From: Desulfobacter vibrioformis DSM 8776
Lineage (GTDB): Bacteria > Desulfobacterota > Desulfobacteria > Desulfobacterales > Desulfobacteraceae
Length of the DNA stretch: 64,000 nucleotides
Direction of reading: 5' to 3'
NCBI RefSeq assembly: GCF_000745975.1
Contig: NZ_JQKJ01000002.1
Span: 1 to 64,000 of the forward strand
Shown: positions 1 to 10,650 of the stretch, piece after piece
Position numbering within the stretch: position 1 is the stretch's first letter
How the letters are laid out: the number at the start of each line of letters is the position of its first letter
Translations under genes and position numbers: made by a program
Notes under the pieces: model-generated
The model's input: only the letters and a program-made list of their open reading frames with translations
Databases searched by the model: none
Told to the model about the DNA's origin: nothing

Positions 1-222
1 GAAGAGGCAATCTTTCATTAATCCACTTATGTGAATCAACTTTATCCGGTATTAGCTACCCTTTCGAATAGTTATCCCAGGCTTGGAGACAGATTATCTA
101 CGTGTTACTCACCCGTGCGCCACTCTACTCAGGACTGCAAGCAATCCCTTTCTCGTTCGACTTGCATGTGTTAAGCACGCCGCCAGCGTTCATTCTGAGC
201 CAGGATCAAACTCTCCAGTTAT
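1..222 (-). rRNA. 16S ribosomal RNA, 5' end only
   Basis: The reverse complement of 195-214 is the universal 16S start (AGAGTTTGATCCTGGCTCAG). Conserved 5'-domain sequence continues to the left edge, so about 220 nt of the gene are present and the rest lies outside the window. The mature 5' end near 222 is estimated by analogy with other 16S genes. Confidence 0.97.
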
Positions 223-524
223 AATCCTTTACTAAAACTTTTTAAGGTCTGCACTTTAAGCTGTTACGCCCCAAGCGCATTGTCATTGACCCGCTCTTTT
301 CTTTTTCACTGACCAATTTTCAAAGATCAAAAATACTGCTTCAAAAAAAATCTTCCCGGAAAAACTGTTGGGCCGTTCCGTGAAGCCAGAGCAATATCCT
401 TCATTTCCTAACCAATGTCAAATCTTTTTTTAATAAAATTGCATTTTTTTTAAACCTGCCCTGAAACTTCAGGCCCAGGCCGGGGATAAAATATCTTTAA
501 CACTTTAAAATATCAGGCAATTTT
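223..524 (-). promoter_or_regulatory. rRNA operon promoter and leader
   Basis: This 300-bp gene-free stretch is the upstream region of the rRNA operon. Read on the minus strand, a TTGACA (-35, 416-421), a 17-bp spacer and GATATT (-10, 393-398) form a strong sigma-70 type promoter. Between it and the 16S start, 312-329 reads TGATCTTTGAAAATTGGT, resembling the boxA antitermination element of rRNA leaders. An A/T-rich tract at 421-455 could act as an UP element. No ORF is convincing here. Confidence 0.75.
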
Positions 525-770
525 TTACCTTGTCGCCCCGGGAACCGTATAGGTCTTACACGTTCCACTTGAACAGGTACGCTCCTGGGTATGGACACCC
601 TGGGCAGCATGTCCTGGCGAACCCATGGCATAGTTGGTGGTCGAGACCACCCGCTGGAACTCCTTGGAACTACATTTGGGGCAGGCAACCTCCCGGTCAT
701 CCTGTGCCCCCATGACAATCACTTCAAAAAATTCTTCGCATTTATTGCATTTAAATTCATATATCGGCAT
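525..770 (-). CDS. FmdB-family zinc-ribbon protein
   Basis: An 81-residue protein starting MPIYEFKC, the hallmark of the FmdB/CxxC_CxxC_SSSS regulatory-protein family. It carries two zinc-knuckle pairs (CNKC near residue 8 and CPKC near residue 31), followed by a flexible tail with a CSSGTC motif. The start at 770 is preferred over an upstream one because GAGAGGAA lies 6 nt before it. Family members are small putative zinc-binding regulators whose molecular role is poorly defined. It stands alone between the rRNA promoter and recN, so context adds nothing. Confidence 0.88.
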   Translation of the reverse strand: MPIYEFKCNKCEEFFEVIVMGAQDDREVACPKCSSKEFQRVVSTTNYAMGSPGHAAQGVHTQERTCSSGTCKTYTVPGATR

Positions 771-887
771 GTTGATTCCTCTCATACTAATTTAATAGTG
801 TATGAATTTTCATTTCCTAAAACCTAAAACTTAAAACCCCACTCGAAGGACGATAAGTCATCAAATATTAAACAGTACCGGAGTTTG

Positions 888-2597
888 TCAAGACTCCTCT
901 GCCGTGTCAAGAAGTTCCCTGGCATGGGCAAGGGTGGCATCGGTGATCCGGCTGCCGCCAATCATCCGGGCAAGCTCATTTATCCGATCTTCCTGACAGG
1001 TCAAGGGCGTGATGCGGGTGGCGGTTCTGCCGCCTGACACCTGCTTGGTTATCCTGAACTGGTGGTTGCCATACCTGGCAATCTGGGCCAGATGGGTAAT
1101 GCAGATCACCTGTTGAACCCGGCCCAGTTCTTTAAGTTTGAGCCCCACCTTGTCGGACGTAGCACCGCCAATACCGGCATCCACCTCGTCAAAGATCAGG
1201 GTCTCAAAGGACTGGCCCCGGCAGAGTACAGCTTTAAGCGCCAGGACAATACGGGACAGTTCTCCGCCAGAGGCTATTTTGACCAAAGGCTTTGCTGCTT
1301 CCCCGGGGTTTGGACTGAACAGAAACCGAACCCTGTCCATGCCTGTGGCAGATATTTTTTCATTATCCTCGGTTGCAAGCTCATCAGGGGCAACGCCCGG
1401 GTCTGTGGAGAAATCCACTTCAAAGGTGGCCCGGCCCATTTCAAGGGCGCCAAGCTCTGCCTTTGCCAGCCTGGCCAGGGCCAGGCCTTCTTTCTGCCGC
1501 CGCATGGACAGGGCCTTGGCCTTTTGGCGAATCAGGGCCACCAACCCCTTTTGTTCCTGTTCCAGCTGTTCTATACGCCCCTCAATCCCCTGGACATCTG
1601 CCAGATTTTGTGCCATGCCCCGGTATTGCTCAAATATGGTATCAAGACTGCCCCCGTATTTGCGCTTGAGTCTGGCGATCTGATCCAGGCGCTGATTCAC
1701 CTGGTCCAGGGATTGAGGGTCCAGATCAATGCCTGCGGCAAAAGATCTGAACTCTGACACCAGATCCTGGATTTCATAGGATATTTCATCCAGACGCCGG
1801 GCCATGGCATCAAGCTTTTCATCTGTCCCGCAAAACCGGCCAAACCGGACAGAGATGGCAGAAATCTGCTCCAGGGTCGAGCCGTCCCGGTCATATAAAT
1901 TATGAATCGCGCCGTTTACGGCTTCAAAAAGCTGCCCGGCATTCTGCAACTGGTCGCGTTTTTGAATCAGTTCTTCATCCTCACCTGGCTGGATATTGGC
2001 GGTTTCAATCTCATCCACCTGAAATTGGAGCAGACCCAGTTCCTTTTCAGCCGTTTCCTTTTCGGCCTTTAATCGGGAGATCTCCTTTCTTAAAGGAACA
2101 ATCTTCCGGTACAGCCCCGCCACATCTTTTCTTAGGTCAAGGGTCCGGGAAAATTCGTCCAAGATATCCAGGTGCTGATCTTCTTTGAGCAGCCCCTGGT
2201 GGGCATGCTGACTGGATACACCAGCCAGATTTTCAGTCACCTGTTTTAAAAAATCCAGGGTGGTCTGACGGGCATTGATATAAATTTTGCTTTTTCCTTC
2301 GGCAGATACCACCCGCCTGATGATCAGGCCGTCTTCAATATCCATGTTCTGGTCTGCCATGAGCCGGGCGGCATGGGAATCAGGGGCAATGTCAAACACG
2401 GCTTCCAGTTCGGCATTGTCCTTTCCGGTGCGTACCAGATCCGCCGATGCCCGTGATCCCAAAAGCAGATTGACGGCCTGGATGATAATTGATTTTCCTG
2501 CCCCGGTTTCCCCTGTCAGTACGGAAAGGCCGGGACCGAATTCAATACGCAGATCCTCAATGATCGCAAAGTTTTTTATGACCAGGGCGTGCAGCAT
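888..2597 (-). CDS. recN: DNA repair protein RecN
   Basis: A 569-residue SMC-like ATPase of double-strand-break repair. The N-terminal half-ATPase has the Walker A GETGAGKS near residue 30. A long coiled-coil region follows (about 150-360, rich in E/K/L heptads), then the C-terminal half with the signature SGGELSR and Walker B LIFDEVDAGIGG. The length matches the family (about 550-570). GGAGATTTT precedes the ATG. It is known to act early in recombinational repair by holding broken ends together. The next gene upstream on the same strand is a small unknown protein. Confidence 0.97.
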   Translation of the reverse strand: MLHALVIKNFAIIEDLRIEFGPGLSVLTGETGAGKSIIIQAVNLLLGSRASADLVRTGKDNAELEAVFDIAPDSHAARLMADQNMDIEDGLIIRRVVSAEGKSKIYINARQTTLDFLKQVTENLAGVSSQHAHQGLLKEDQHLDILDEFSRTLDLRKDVAGLYRKIVPLRKEISRLKAEKETAEKELGLLQFQVDEIETANIQPGEDEELIQKRDQLQNAGQLFEAVNGAIHNLYDRDGSTLEQISAISVRFGRFCGTDEKLDAMARRLDEISYEIQDLVSEFRSFAAGIDLDPQSLDQVNQRLDQIARLKRKYGGSLDTIFEQYRGMAQNLADVQGIEGRIEQLEQEQKGLVALIRQKAKALSMRRQKEGLALARLAKAELGALEMGRATFEVDFSTDPGVAPDELATEDNEKISATGMDRVRFLFSPNPGEAAKPLVKIASGGELSRIVLALKAVLCRGQSFETLIFDEVDAGIGGATSDKVGLKLKELGRVQQVICITHLAQIARYGNHQFRITKQVSGGRTATRITPLTCQEDRINELARMIGGSRITDATLAHARELLDTAEES

Positions 2598-2638
2598 AAA
2601 ATCTCCTTACCGAAGAAACTTGCTTAAGCATGCGGGAT

Positions 2639-2863
2639 TCAAGATTTGGGGGAACCGGATAAGTCATCTTGGGGCGGATCCAGATTCTTTTTCACGGTAT
2701 CATTGACGGTCTTGTAAACATCCTTGAAAGATTCATGGACGTTGGAAGGCGACAGCCGGCCCATTTCAATGAACTTAACTATAATTTCCTTGGTGGCTCT
2801 GAGTATGTGTTCGTCAACGGATTTCATAAATGGCTGAATACCAGAACCGTTTGATAAGGTCAA
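2639..2863 (-). CDS. small conserved-type hypothetical protein
   Basis: A 74-residue soluble, charged, probably helical protein with no recognised motif. The core begins MKSVDEHILRATKEIIVKF and ends in a polar tail rich in P, D and S. Two starts are possible: TTG at 2863 with AGG 7 nt upstream, or ATG at 2827 with no clear ribosome site. It lies 41 bp upstream of recN on the same strand and may be co-transcribed. Codon use looks like its neighbours. Function unknown. Confidence 0.6.
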   Translation of the reverse strand: MTLSNGSGIQPFMKSVDEHILRATKEIIVKFIEMGRLSPSNVHESFKDVYKTVNDTVKKNLDPPQDDLSGSPKS

Positions 2864-2955
2864 TATTTGACCTGAATTTGTGTTGCCATGTATTGCTAAA
2901 TGCTTATAATATTGTTTTCTTTTTTAACTTTTCAGCATAAAGGCAGCGGTGCATA

Positions 2956-4137
2956 ATGAACGAAAACCCCATGGACGATAACGACATCCACATGCTTGAC
3001 CGGGACGGAAAACAGATCATTCTTATCGGGACAGCCCATGTATCCCGGCACAGCGCCCAGCTGGTTTCGGACACCATAGCGTCCCAGCAGCCGGATTCCG
3101 TATGTGTGGAATTGTGCAACAACCGTCTGGCAGCCCTCCAGGATAAAGACAGATGGCAGAATATGGATATCGTAAAAATCATCAAGGAAAAAAAAGCGCT
3201 GATGCTGTTTATGAATCTTTTGCTGGCTTCTTTCCAGAAAAAAATAGCCGATAAATTCGGCATCAAACCCGGCCAGGAGATGATCAATGCCATTGAGGCC
3301 GCAGAAAAAACAGGTGCGGCCATTATCCCTGCAGACCGGGAAATTCAGACCACCCTTTCCCGGATATGGCGGGGCATGGGAGTCTGGGAAAAAATCAAAC
3401 TGATATTCTCCATGGTGCTGTCATTTGGCCAGTCCGATGACATTGAAGAGGCAGACATTGAAAAGATGAAGCACCAGGACATCCTGCAGTCCCTGCTTTC
3501 GGAGATCAAAGAGGATCATCCCATTATCGGGGAAATTCTGATTAACGAACGGGACCAGTTCCTGGCCCAAAGCATTCGAAGTGCCCCGGGAAACAAAATC
3601 CTGGCGGTTGTGGGGGCAGCCCATGTGCCTGGAATTTTGAAATATATTGAGCAAGATACCCCCATTGACCTTGCCGCTCTTAAGACCCTGCCTCCCCCCG
3701 GCAAGGCAGGAAAGATATTAAAATGGCTCATCCCCGGCCTGATCGTCATGCTTTTCATAGCCGGATTTCTCATGGGGGGCAAAGGCGCAGGAACCGACAT
3801 GATCTGGATCTGGGTTCTGGCCAACGGTATTTTTGCCGGTATCGGCGCATTGATCGCCCGGGCCCATCCATACACCATTTTTTCATCCGTTGTGGCCGCC
3901 CCCCTGACCTCCCTGAACCCCATGATCGCGGCAGGCTGGGTGGCAGGCCTTGTGGAGGCCTTTGCGCGTAAACCCAAAGTGCGTGACCTTGAGGCGATCC
4001 CTGGGGATATCACCTCTGTAAAAGGGTTCTGGAAAAATAATGTCACAAGAATTCTTCTGGTGGTGGTGTTCACCAATCTTGGCTCCTCCATCGGCACCAT
4101 GACAGCCCTGCCATTGATGATCAAACTTTTGTCCTGA
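2956..4137 (+). CDS. TraB-family (pheromone-shutdown type) membrane protein
   Basis: A 393-residue protein. Residues 15-225 form the TraB/GumN-like domain, with the conserved IGTAHVS near residue 20 and a GAAHVPG motif near 222. Residues 255-393 hold about four hydrophobic segments (one starts WLIPGLIVMLFIAGFLMGG), placing the C-terminus in the membrane. The family was named from enterococcal TraB; a metalloprotease-like fold has been suggested, but the function in bacteria is unsettled. The gene stands alone. Confidence 0.88.
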   Translation: MNENPMDDNDIHMLDRDGKQIILIGTAHVSRHSAQLVSDTIASQQPDSVCVELCNNRLAALQDKDRWQNMDIVKIIKEKKALMLFMNLLLASFQKKIADKFGIKPGQEMINAIEAAEKTGAAIIPADREIQTTLSRIWRGMGVWEKIKLIFSMVLSFGQSDDIEEADIEKMKHQDILQSLLSEIKEDHPIIGEILINERDQFLAQSIRSAPGNKILAVVGAAHVPGILKYIEQDTPIDLAALKTLPPPGKAGKILKWLIPGLIVMLFIAGFLMGGKGAGTDMIWIWVLANGIFAGIGALIARAHPYTIFSSVVAAPLTSLNPMIAAGWVAGLVEAFARKPKVRDLEAIPGDITSVKGFWKNNVTRILLVVVFTNLGSSIGTMTALPLMIKLLS

Positions 4138-4271
4138 TATTGCAACGACACTGATTTTAAAGGTATAGATATAGGTATCGGTTATCCGGATTGTTTCGGG
4201 TATTGAGTTTTTTTTGATTTCATATCTTAACACAGGTATGTTGATACATTCAAAATGGAGTTCTCAATTTA

Positions 4272-5492
4272 ATGGATATATTTGTAGCCCGCCAGCCTGT
4301 ATTCACTTCAGATAAAAAAATTTTTGGTTATGAACTTTTATTCAGGCTCAGCCTGGACAATGTGTTCCCAAATATCGACGGGTCAGCAGCCACATCCGGT
4401 GTGCTGTCCAATACTTTTTTCTCCTTTGGACTCAATGACATCCTTTCCGGCAAGCCCGGACTGATCAATTTTACCCGGGATCTTCTGCTCAAACAGACAC
4501 CGCTTCTTTTCCCGAAAGATCATATCATCATTGAGGTTTTAGAAGATATTGAACCTGAACCTGAAATCATTGATGCATTAAAGACGTTTAAATCCCAAGG
4601 ATTCAGGGTTGCCCTGGATGATTTTATTTATGATCAGAGATTCAATGAAATGATTCAGCTGTGCGACATGATAAAGTTTGATATCATGGCCACACCCTTG
4701 GACACCCTGGGCCCGGTTCTTACATTCCTGAAAAATGAACTCAACCATATCACACTGCTGTGTGAAAAGGTGGAAACCCACGAAGAGTTTGAACAGGCCA
4801 AAGCCATGGGATTCCAGCTTTTCCAGGGATATTTCTTTGCTAAACCCGAAGTCATGTCACGCAAAGGCCTTTCAGCCAACCAGATCACCAACCTGAAACT
4901 GCTAAATGAGATTTCAAAGCAGGAGCCGACCTTGGACATTTTAATAGATATGATTAAAAATGACATGGCCATCTCTTTCAAACTTTTGGCGTTTATCAAT
5001 TCAGCGTATTTCAGGAGGCCCACTGCCGTAAACACGATCAAGGATGCCATCATCTTTTTGGGTCTGCAGGAACTGAAAAAATTTATCAATGTGGTGGTGG
5101 TATCGGATATAAACCCGGACAAGCCCAATGAGCTGATCCGGTTTTCGGTGATCAAGGCCCGAATGTGTGAGCAATGCGCCCATGTCATTCGAACCCGGTT
5201 TACGCCGGACGAGTTGTTCACGGTGGGCCTGTTTTCAACCATGGATGCCATTTTGGATATGCCCATGGAAGACATTCTTGAAAAAATTGCCCTGTCTCAA
5301 AAAATCAAGGATGCGCTTTTAGGCAAAGACCGCATATTCAGACAGCTCAATGACCTGATCACAAACTTCGAACAGGGACAGTGGAGCCATACCAGGTTTC
5401 AGACAGACAAAGATTCTCAACTGATTCAAAAACTGCCCGCATTCTACATGGATGCCTTAAAAATGGCGGATGCCTTTCTTGCCTCTGCCTGA
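4272..5492 (+). CDS. EAL-HDOD domain signalling protein
   Basis: A 406-residue protein of the YuxH-like class: an N-terminal EAL domain (about 1-205) and a C-terminal HDOD domain (about 210-400). The EAL segment opens with IFVARQPVF and has VLEDIEP where the EAL signature normally sits, so the catalytic glutamate region is altered. LDDF and FQGYFFAKP are retained. That suggests c-di-GMP sensing or a structural role rather than hydrolysis. HDOD proteins are common regulatory parts in motile deltaproteobacteria. Its stop is 2 bp from the stop of convergent purN. Confidence 0.9.
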   Translation: MDIFVARQPVFTSDKKIFGYELLFRLSLDNVFPNIDGSAATSGVLSNTFFSFGLNDILSGKPGLINFTRDLLLKQTPLLFPKDHIIIEVLEDIEPEPEIIDALKTFKSQGFRVALDDFIYDQRFNEMIQLCDMIKFDIMATPLDTLGPVLTFLKNELNHITLLCEKVETHEEFEQAKAMGFQLFQGYFFAKPEVMSRKGLSANQITNLKLLNEISKQEPTLDILIDMIKNDMAISFKLLAFINSAYFRRPTAVNTIKDAIIFLGLQELKKFINVVVVSDINPDKPNELIRFSVIKARMCEQCAHVIRTRFTPDELFTVGLFSTMDAILDMPMEDILEKIALSQKIKDALLGKDRIFRQLNDLITNFEQGQWSHTRFQTDKDSQLIQKLPAFYMDALKMADAFLASA

Positions 5493-5494
5493 TT

Positions 5495-6232
5495 TCAAAT
5501 GGATATTACCTTGCGGGATTGGGCGAATTTCTGAATACAGGCCGGATACAGCTCCCACTCCTTTTGCAGTCCTTTTTCTTTAACATCCTCCAGGGTATCT
5601 TCATCGGCTATTTCAAATGCCTTCTGCCCGATAATGGGGCCTGTGTCTTCCCCGTAATCAATAAAATGAACCGTGCATCCACCAATTTTGCACCCGTACC
5701 GGAAGGTGTCTCCGTATCCGTCGGTACCGGGGAATGCAGGCAGCAGGGCCGGATGGATATTCATGATCCGGTGGCCCAGGGCGCTGGTATTGATCCGGTC
5801 AATGAAATAAGGGGTCAGCACCCGCATGAACCCGGCCAGGACCAGCAAATCCATATCATAGGATTCAATATGGTCTAAAAGCTGCCGTTCGGCAATCACC
5901 CTGGATTTTATGAAAAACAGGGCTTTTTCATGATTCTTTTCCACATCCACCAGCCGCTGTTTTCCAAGGATCTCTTCGGGGTCAAAATCTTTGGGGAGCA
6001 GGCTGTCAAGATCCCGAATCTGCCGACAATTGGCAATGATCCGGGCGTAATCCACCACAAACGTGTTAATGCCTGCTTTTTTTGCCCGTTCCAGGCCTTT
6101 CACCCCGCCAACATCTGATCCGGTAAAAACAATTTGCGCATCAATGCGTCCCTGGTCGCAGGCATCAATAATAGCCTGCAGATTGGTGCCGCCGCCGGAT
6201 ATCAATGTGCCGACCTTTAATTTCTGAACCAT
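5495..6232 (-). CDS. purN: phosphoribosylglycinamide formyltransferase
   Basis: A 245-residue PurN-type enzyme that transfers a formyl group from 10-formyl-THF to GAR in de novo purine synthesis. Seen: the phosphate-binding VGTLISGGGTNLQAI at the N-terminus, the catalytic block MNIHPALLPAFPG, and HFIDYGEDTGPII. Compared with the roughly 210-residue E. coli enzyme there is an insertion near residues 60-100 (the segment with LLPKDFDPEEILGK), probably a lineage feature. No purine-operon neighbours are present. Confidence 0.94.
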   Translation of the reverse strand: MVQKLKVGTLISGGGTNLQAIIDACDQGRIDAQIVFTGSDVGGVKGLERAKKAGINTFVVDYARIIANCRQIRDLDSLLPKDFDPEEILGKQRLVDVEKNHEKALFFIKSRVIAERQLLDHIESYDMDLLVLAGFMRVLTPYFIDRINTSALGHRIMNIHPALLPAFPGTDGYGDTFRYGCKIGGCTVHFIDYGEDTGPIIGQKAFEIADEDTLEDVKEKGLQKEWELYPACIQKFAQSRKVISI

Positions 6233-6248
6233 GATTCCATGCCTTTCA

Positions 6249-6479
6249 CTATTGGTTGCCGTACCCGTTCTGAGCCCCGCAGTCAGGGCATTCCCAGGTA
6301 ATTCCGTTGCAGGTCATCCCCCACTGGTTTTCATACATGCAGGGCTGACACATGGAAAATCCGCACCGGCACTGCCAGCAAAACATGGCAGTGGCACCGC
6401 AGCAATGACATATTTTTGACCGGTTTTGCCGCCGCCGGGACTTCCCGGCGTTGGCCCGTGCCCGGGATTGTTGGGACAT
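6249..6479 (-). CDS. small cysteine-rich zinc-ribbon-like protein
   Basis: A 76-residue protein with a basic N-terminus (SRARANAGKSRRRQNRSK) followed by five cysteine clusters: CHCCG, CWQCRCG, CQPC, TC and CPDCG. The spacing fits two or more zinc-binding knuckles. The basic arm could contact nucleic acid, but this is inference. It ends 16 bp before the purN start and may be co-transcribed with it. I do not recognise a named family. Confidence 0.65.
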   Translation of the reverse strand: MSQQSRARANAGKSRRRQNRSKICHCCGATAMFCWQCRCGFSMCQPCMYENQWGMTCNGITWECPDCGAQNGYGNQ

Positions 6480-6563
6480 AAGACTTCTCCTTTGCTTTAA
6501 AAGATAGTATATATGCCGCTAATTAAACAATAATTCAACAGACAATTTCCCTAGGAAGGATAT

Positions 6564-9248
6564 ATGGCGGCACCAAGCACTATTTACCTGATCGACGGCA
6601 GCGCGTTTTTATACCGGGCCTTCCATGCCATCCGCAGCCTGTCCACGTCAAAGGGGCATCCCACCAATGCCACATTCGGGTTCACCCGGATTCTGCTCAA
6701 ACTGCTTAAGGACAAGCAGCCTGAATACGCAGGCGTTTTCTTTGATGTTAAAGGCCCCACCTTTCGCCATAAAATGTTTGATGAATATAAGGCCAACCGC
6801 CCGCCCATGCCCGAAGAACTGGCCATTCAGATTCCGGACATCAACGCGGTTGTCAAGGCATTGAACATCCCCATTATCCAGAAAACCGGATATGAGGCGG
6901 ATGATCTTGTGGGCACCTATGCCCGCATTGCCCAGGAGCAGGGATTCAAGGTGGTCATGGTTACAGGGGACAAAGATTTTATCCAGTTAATCACAGATGA
7001 CTGCACCCTGTGGGACCCCATGAAAGACACCGTCACCGACCGGTCCGGTGTAAAAGAGGAGATGGGCATTGAACCCGGGCAGTTCATTGACGTGTTAGGC
7101 CTTGCCGGAGACACCTCAGACAACATCCCCGGTGTAAAAGGTGTGGGCGTGAAAACGGCCATTAAACTGATTGCCGAATACGGTTCCATCAGCAATATTT
7201 ACAATAATCTGGACCAGCTGAAAAAAAAGAAAAAACTGTATGAAAATCTGACAGCATCCAAAGACATTGTCGATTTAAGCCGGGACCTTGCCACCATTGA
7301 CCGGCATGTGCAAGTCACCCAGCCCCTGGACGAGTTCCAACTGCAGAAATTTGATACCCGCAAGGCCTTTGAATTGTTCCAGTCATTTGAGTTTAAAACC
7401 CTTGCCCTGGAATTTTCCGGAACAACAGACAAATCAAAAAAAAACTATACAATGGTCCACACCGTTGCCGACATGGAGAAACTTTTGTCGGTGCTTGAAA
7501 CCAAGGAGGTGTTTGCCATTGACACGGAAACCACAAACATTGATCCCATGCAGGCGGATCTTGTAGGTCTGTCCGTTTCATACCTGGATGATACAGGATT
7601 TTACATCCCGGTGGGACACACCAATGCAGGCGGGATACAGATGCCTGAAAAAGATGACATCCTTCGGATTTTCAAGCCCTTGCTTGAAAATCCAGACATC
7701 GCCAAGGTGGGCCAGAACATCAAATATGACGTCATTGTTCTGGCCCGGTACGGCATTGAGATCAAAGGCATTGTGTTTGACACCATGATTGCCTCCCACC
7801 TGCTCAATCCCGGCACCCGGGGCCATGGCCTGGACCGCATTGCCATGAACCTTTTCGGGTACAAAATGGTTTCCTATGAAGAGGTTACCGGCAAGGGCAA
7901 AGACCAGATCGGATTCCAGGAAGTCCCTGTTGATCTTGCCGCAGACTATGCGGCCGAGGACGCAGATCTGACTTTCATGGCATATGGGGTATTGAAAAAA
8001 CAGATTGCGGACAAGGGGCTTACCCCTCTGATGGAAACCATTGAGGTCCCTTTGATCTGCGTTCTGGCAAAAATGGAGATGGCAGGGATCCGTGTGGATG
8101 CGGATGTGCTTGACCAAATGTCCCTTGAGTTTGCCGAAGAACTGAAAACCCTTGAGCAAAAAATTTACGAACTTGCCGGCGAAGCGTTCAACATCAATTC
8201 CCCCCAGCAGCTCGGGGTGATTCTGTTTGAAAAATTAGGCCTTAAATCCGGAAAAAAAACCCGGAAGAAAACCGGGTATTCCACGGATGTCCAGGTGCTC
8301 ACCGAACTTGCGGGGACCCATGAAATGCCTGAAAAACTGTTGCGGTACAGAACCCTTGGCAAGTTAAAATCCACCTATGTGGACGCCCTGTCTTCCCTTG
8401 TTCATCCGGAGACCGGGCGGATCCACACCTCATTTAACCAGACCATCACCGTCACCGGCCGCCTGTCATCGTCCAATCCCAATCTGCAGAACATTCCCAT
8501 CCGCAAACCCGAAGGCAAAAAAATCCGGCAGGCCTTTATCCCGGCAAAGGGCTGCATCCTTGTTTCCGCAGATTATTCCCAGATTGAACTGCGGCTTTTG
8601 GCCCATTGTGCCCAGGATCCCATTCTCATTGAATCCTTCCAGAACGACGAAGACATTCATACCCGTACGGCCCTGGAAGTTTTCCAGGTGCTGCCCGGTC
8701 TTGTCACTGATGAAATGCGCAGCCAGGCCAAAGCCATAAACTTCGGCATCATCTATGGCATGAGCGCCTTCCGCCTGTCAAACGAGCTGGGCATCAGCCG
8801 GAAAATGGCAGGCATTTATATTGACAATTATTTCAAGCGTTACGCAGGGGTGAAAACCTTTATTGATAAAACCATTGAACAGACCCGGGAAACCTGCGAG
8901 GTATCCACCCTGTTCGGCAGAAAACGCAGGCTGGATGACATCCGTTCCTCCAACGCCAATTTGCGGCATTTTGCCCAAAGAGCTGCCGTGAACACGCCCA
9001 TCCAGGGCAGTGCTGCAGATTTGATCAAGCTTGCCATGATTAAAATGCACACAGCCCTTGCAACAAAGAGAATGGAATCAAAAATGCTTTTATCCGTACA
9101 CGATGAAATTATTTTTGAAACCCCTGAACAGGAAAAAGACAAACTCATGGCCATGGCAAAGCAGGTTATGGAAAACGTTACGCCCCTGAAAGTGCCACTG
9201 AAGGTCAACTTTGGTGCTGGAGCCAACTGGGCCGAGGCTGAACACTAA
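6564..9248 (+). CDS. polA: DNA polymerase I
   Basis: An 894-residue full-length Pol I. Residues 1-290 are the 5'-3' exonuclease ([32 protein letters not shown]). Residues about 310-500 are the 3'-5' exonuclease, with the catalytic DTETT intact. Residues about 510-894 are the polymerase, with motif [11 protein letters not shown], motif [15 protein letters not shown] and motif [10 protein letters not shown]. All key acidic residues are present, so all three activities are expected. GGAAGGATAT precedes the ATG. nadK follows 19 bp downstream on the same strand. Confidence 0.98.
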   Translation: MAAPSTIYLIDGSAFLYRAFHAIRSLSTSKGHPTNATFGFTRILLKLLKDKQPEYAGVFFDVKGPTFRHKMFDEYKANRPPMPEELAIQIPDINAVVKALNIPIIQKTGYEADDLVGTYARIAQEQGFKVVMVTGDKDFIQLITDDCTLWDPMKDTVTDRSGVKEEMGIEPGQFIDVLGLAGDTSDNIPGVKGVGVKTAIKLIAEYGSISNIYNNLDQLKKKKKLYENLTASKDIVDLSRDLATIDRHVQVTQPLDEFQLQKFDTRKAFELFQSFEFKTLALEFSGTTDKSKKNYTMVHTVADMEKLLSVLETKEVFAIDTETTNIDPMQADLVGLSVSYLDDTGFYIPVGHTNAGGIQMPEKDDILRIFKPLLENPDIAKVGQNIKYDVIVLARYGIEIKGIVFDTMIASHLLNPGTRGHGLDRIAMNLFGYKMVSYEEVTGKGKDQIGFQEVPVDLAADYAAEDADLTFMAYGVLKKQIADKGLTPLMETIEVPLICVLAKMEMAGIRVDADVLDQMSLEFAEELKTLEQKIYELAGEAFNINSPQQLGVILFEKLGLKSGKKTRKKTGYSTDVQVLTELAGTHEMPEKLLRYRTLGKLKSTYVDALSSLVHPETGRIHTSFNQTITVTGRLSSSNPNLQNIPIRKPEGKKIRQAFIPAKGCILVSADYSQIELRLLAHCAQDPILIESFQNDEDIHTRTALEVFQVLPGLVTDEMRSQAKAINFGIIYGMSAFRLSNELGISRKMAGIYIDNYFKRYAGVKTFIDKTIEQTRETCEVSTLFGRKRRLDDIRSSNANLRHFAQRAAVNTPIQGSAADLIKLAMIKMHTALATKRMESKMLLSVHDEIIFETPEQEKDKLMAMAKQVMENVTPLKVPLKVNFGAGANWAEAEH

Positions 9249-9267
9249 AACAAACAAGAGGAAAAAC

Positions 9268-10098
9268 GTGAGTAAGCAGCGCATCGGACTTGTAATAAAA
9301 AATGAAGACCACGCCCAGAACAAAGCCTTGGAATTGATCCGGCATTTAGGAGACAGATGCCTGGTCATTGACGCCCAGTCCCAGACGCCGCCACCCATCC
9401 CCGAAGATCTGATCTGCATTGTTGTACTTGGCGGAGACGGCACATTTTTAAGTGTAGCCCGGTATATCGGTGATTCGGACATTCCCCTGATGGGCATCAA
9501 ATTCGGAGAGGTGGGATTTCTTGCCGAGACCACGGAGGATCTTCTTTTCAAGGCGGTTGAAGCGGTATTTAAAGGGGAGTATTTTATCCAGGAGCGCAGC
9601 CGCCTCAATATTCGGGTGGTCCGGAACAGTAAGTGCGTCATGGATGAGGATGTGCTAAATGATGCGGTCATTAATAAGGCGGCCCTGTCAAGGCTTGCCT
9701 CATGCGCAGTGTATCTGGATGATACCTATCTGACCACCTACCGGGCCGATGGCCTGATCGTGGCCACGCCCACGGGCTCCACAGCCTATTCCCTGGCCGC
9801 AGGCGGGCCGGTGGTTTATCCCGAAGTGCCCTCCATTATCTTGACCCCTATCTGTCCCTTTACCCTGACCAACCGGCCATTAATCATCCCGGACCATACC
9901 CGGGTCGAAATCAGCCTGAAAGGCAGTCCGGAAGATATGATTCTGACCCTGGACGGCCAGGAGGGCTTTGATATGGATACCTGTGACAGGATTTACATTG
10001 AAAAAAGCCGCCACAACGTAAGAATGATCTCCTTTGAGGCACACTCCTATTTCAAGGTGCTGAAGACACGGCTGCACTGGAGCGGGGGCAGATCCTGA
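9268..10098 (+). CDS. nadK: NAD kinase
   Basis: A 276-residue NAD+ kinase (PpnK family), which makes NADP+ from NAD+ and ATP or polyphosphate. Seen: the diagnostic [10 protein letters not shown] near residue 50, the [13 protein letters not shown] segment (the usual NE/D motif), and [21 protein letters not shown]. The start is a GTG at 9268 with AAGAGGAAAA just upstream; a longer in-frame start would lie inside polA. It is probably co-transcribed with polA. The 87-bp dispersed repeat lies about 50 bp past the stop. Confidence 0.95.
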   Translation: MSKQRIGLVIKNEDHAQNKALELIRHLGDRCLVIDAQSQTPPPIPEDLICIVVLGGDGTFLSVARYIGDSDIPLMGIKFGEVGFLAETTEDLLFKAVEAVFKGEYFIQERSRLNIRVVRNSKCVMDEDVLNDAVINKAALSRLASCAVYLDDTYLTTYRADGLIVATPTGSTAYSLAAGGPVVYPEVPSIILTPICPFTLTNRPLIIPDHTRVEISLKGSPEDMILTLDGQEGFDMDTCDRIYIEKSRHNVRMISFEAHSYFKVLKTRLHWSGGRS

Positions 10099-10146
10099 TA
10101 GTTTCTTCCAATGGTTTATTAGGCCCATGTTTTTTATACCCCACAC

Positions 10147-10255
10147 GGGCCGCAAGTCCACAACGAACAATGAAACTAAAAACAGCAACAATGCAGGGCT
10201 AAAACGGGCGCCCCAGGCGCTTCGCCCTCTTGTTTCTTGTCTCCGGTTTCTTGTT
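10147..10255 (+). repeat. dispersed intergenic repeat, copy 1
   Basis: The stretch 10147-10233 aligns without gaps to 58297-58383 (87 bp, 76 identical by eye). It contains a GC-rich hairpin-like block (GGGCGCCCCAGGCGC) and is followed by degenerate heptamers of the form TCTTGTn up to 10255. It lies between nadK and ppnP. The family and function are unknown. Confidence 0.8.
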
Positions 10256-10567
10256 TCATAGAAAGTAGCTACAGCAATAATCGGTGACTTTGTTAATCTT
10301 TAGCTTGAAATTTGAATTTGCGGGGACTTCAAAAGATTCCCCACCTGATATTTTCTTCCAGCTTTCCCCGGGCAATTGTATTTCCAGATCTCCCGAGAGA
10401 ATTTCCATCAACTCTTTTGCATCTGTGTTAAATTCATAGTCACCGGGAAGCATGATGCCAAGAGTCTTTTTAGAACCATCATCAAAAAGAACGACCCGAC
10501 TCGTGACTTGACCATCAAAATAAATGTTCGCTTCTTTGATAATTGTTACATTGCTGAATTGTGACAT
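10256..10567 (-). CDS. ppnP: pyrimidine/purine nucleoside phosphorylase
   Basis: A 103-residue single-domain cupin of the PpnP (YaiE, DUF1255) family. Seen: the N-terminal [19 protein letters not shown], the cupin block [13 protein letters not shown], and [13 protein letters not shown] near the end. The length equals the family norm (about 95-105). E. coli PpnP phosphorolyses several nucleosides to free base and ribose-1-phosphate. AGGAGA precedes the ATG. Its stop abuts the dispersed repeat. Confidence 0.88.
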   Translation of the reverse strand: MSQFSNVTIIKEANIYFDGQVTSRVVLFDDGSKKTLGIMLPGDYEFNTDAKELMEILSGDLEIQLPGESWKKISGGESFEVPANSNFKLKINKVTDYCCSYFL

Positions 10568-10650
10568 GTATAGTTATCTCCTATTGGTTTGTTGAATATT
10601 CGCAATACCGCAAAACTCACCCCGAAAAGGGTGGAATAAAGGAAATTCTC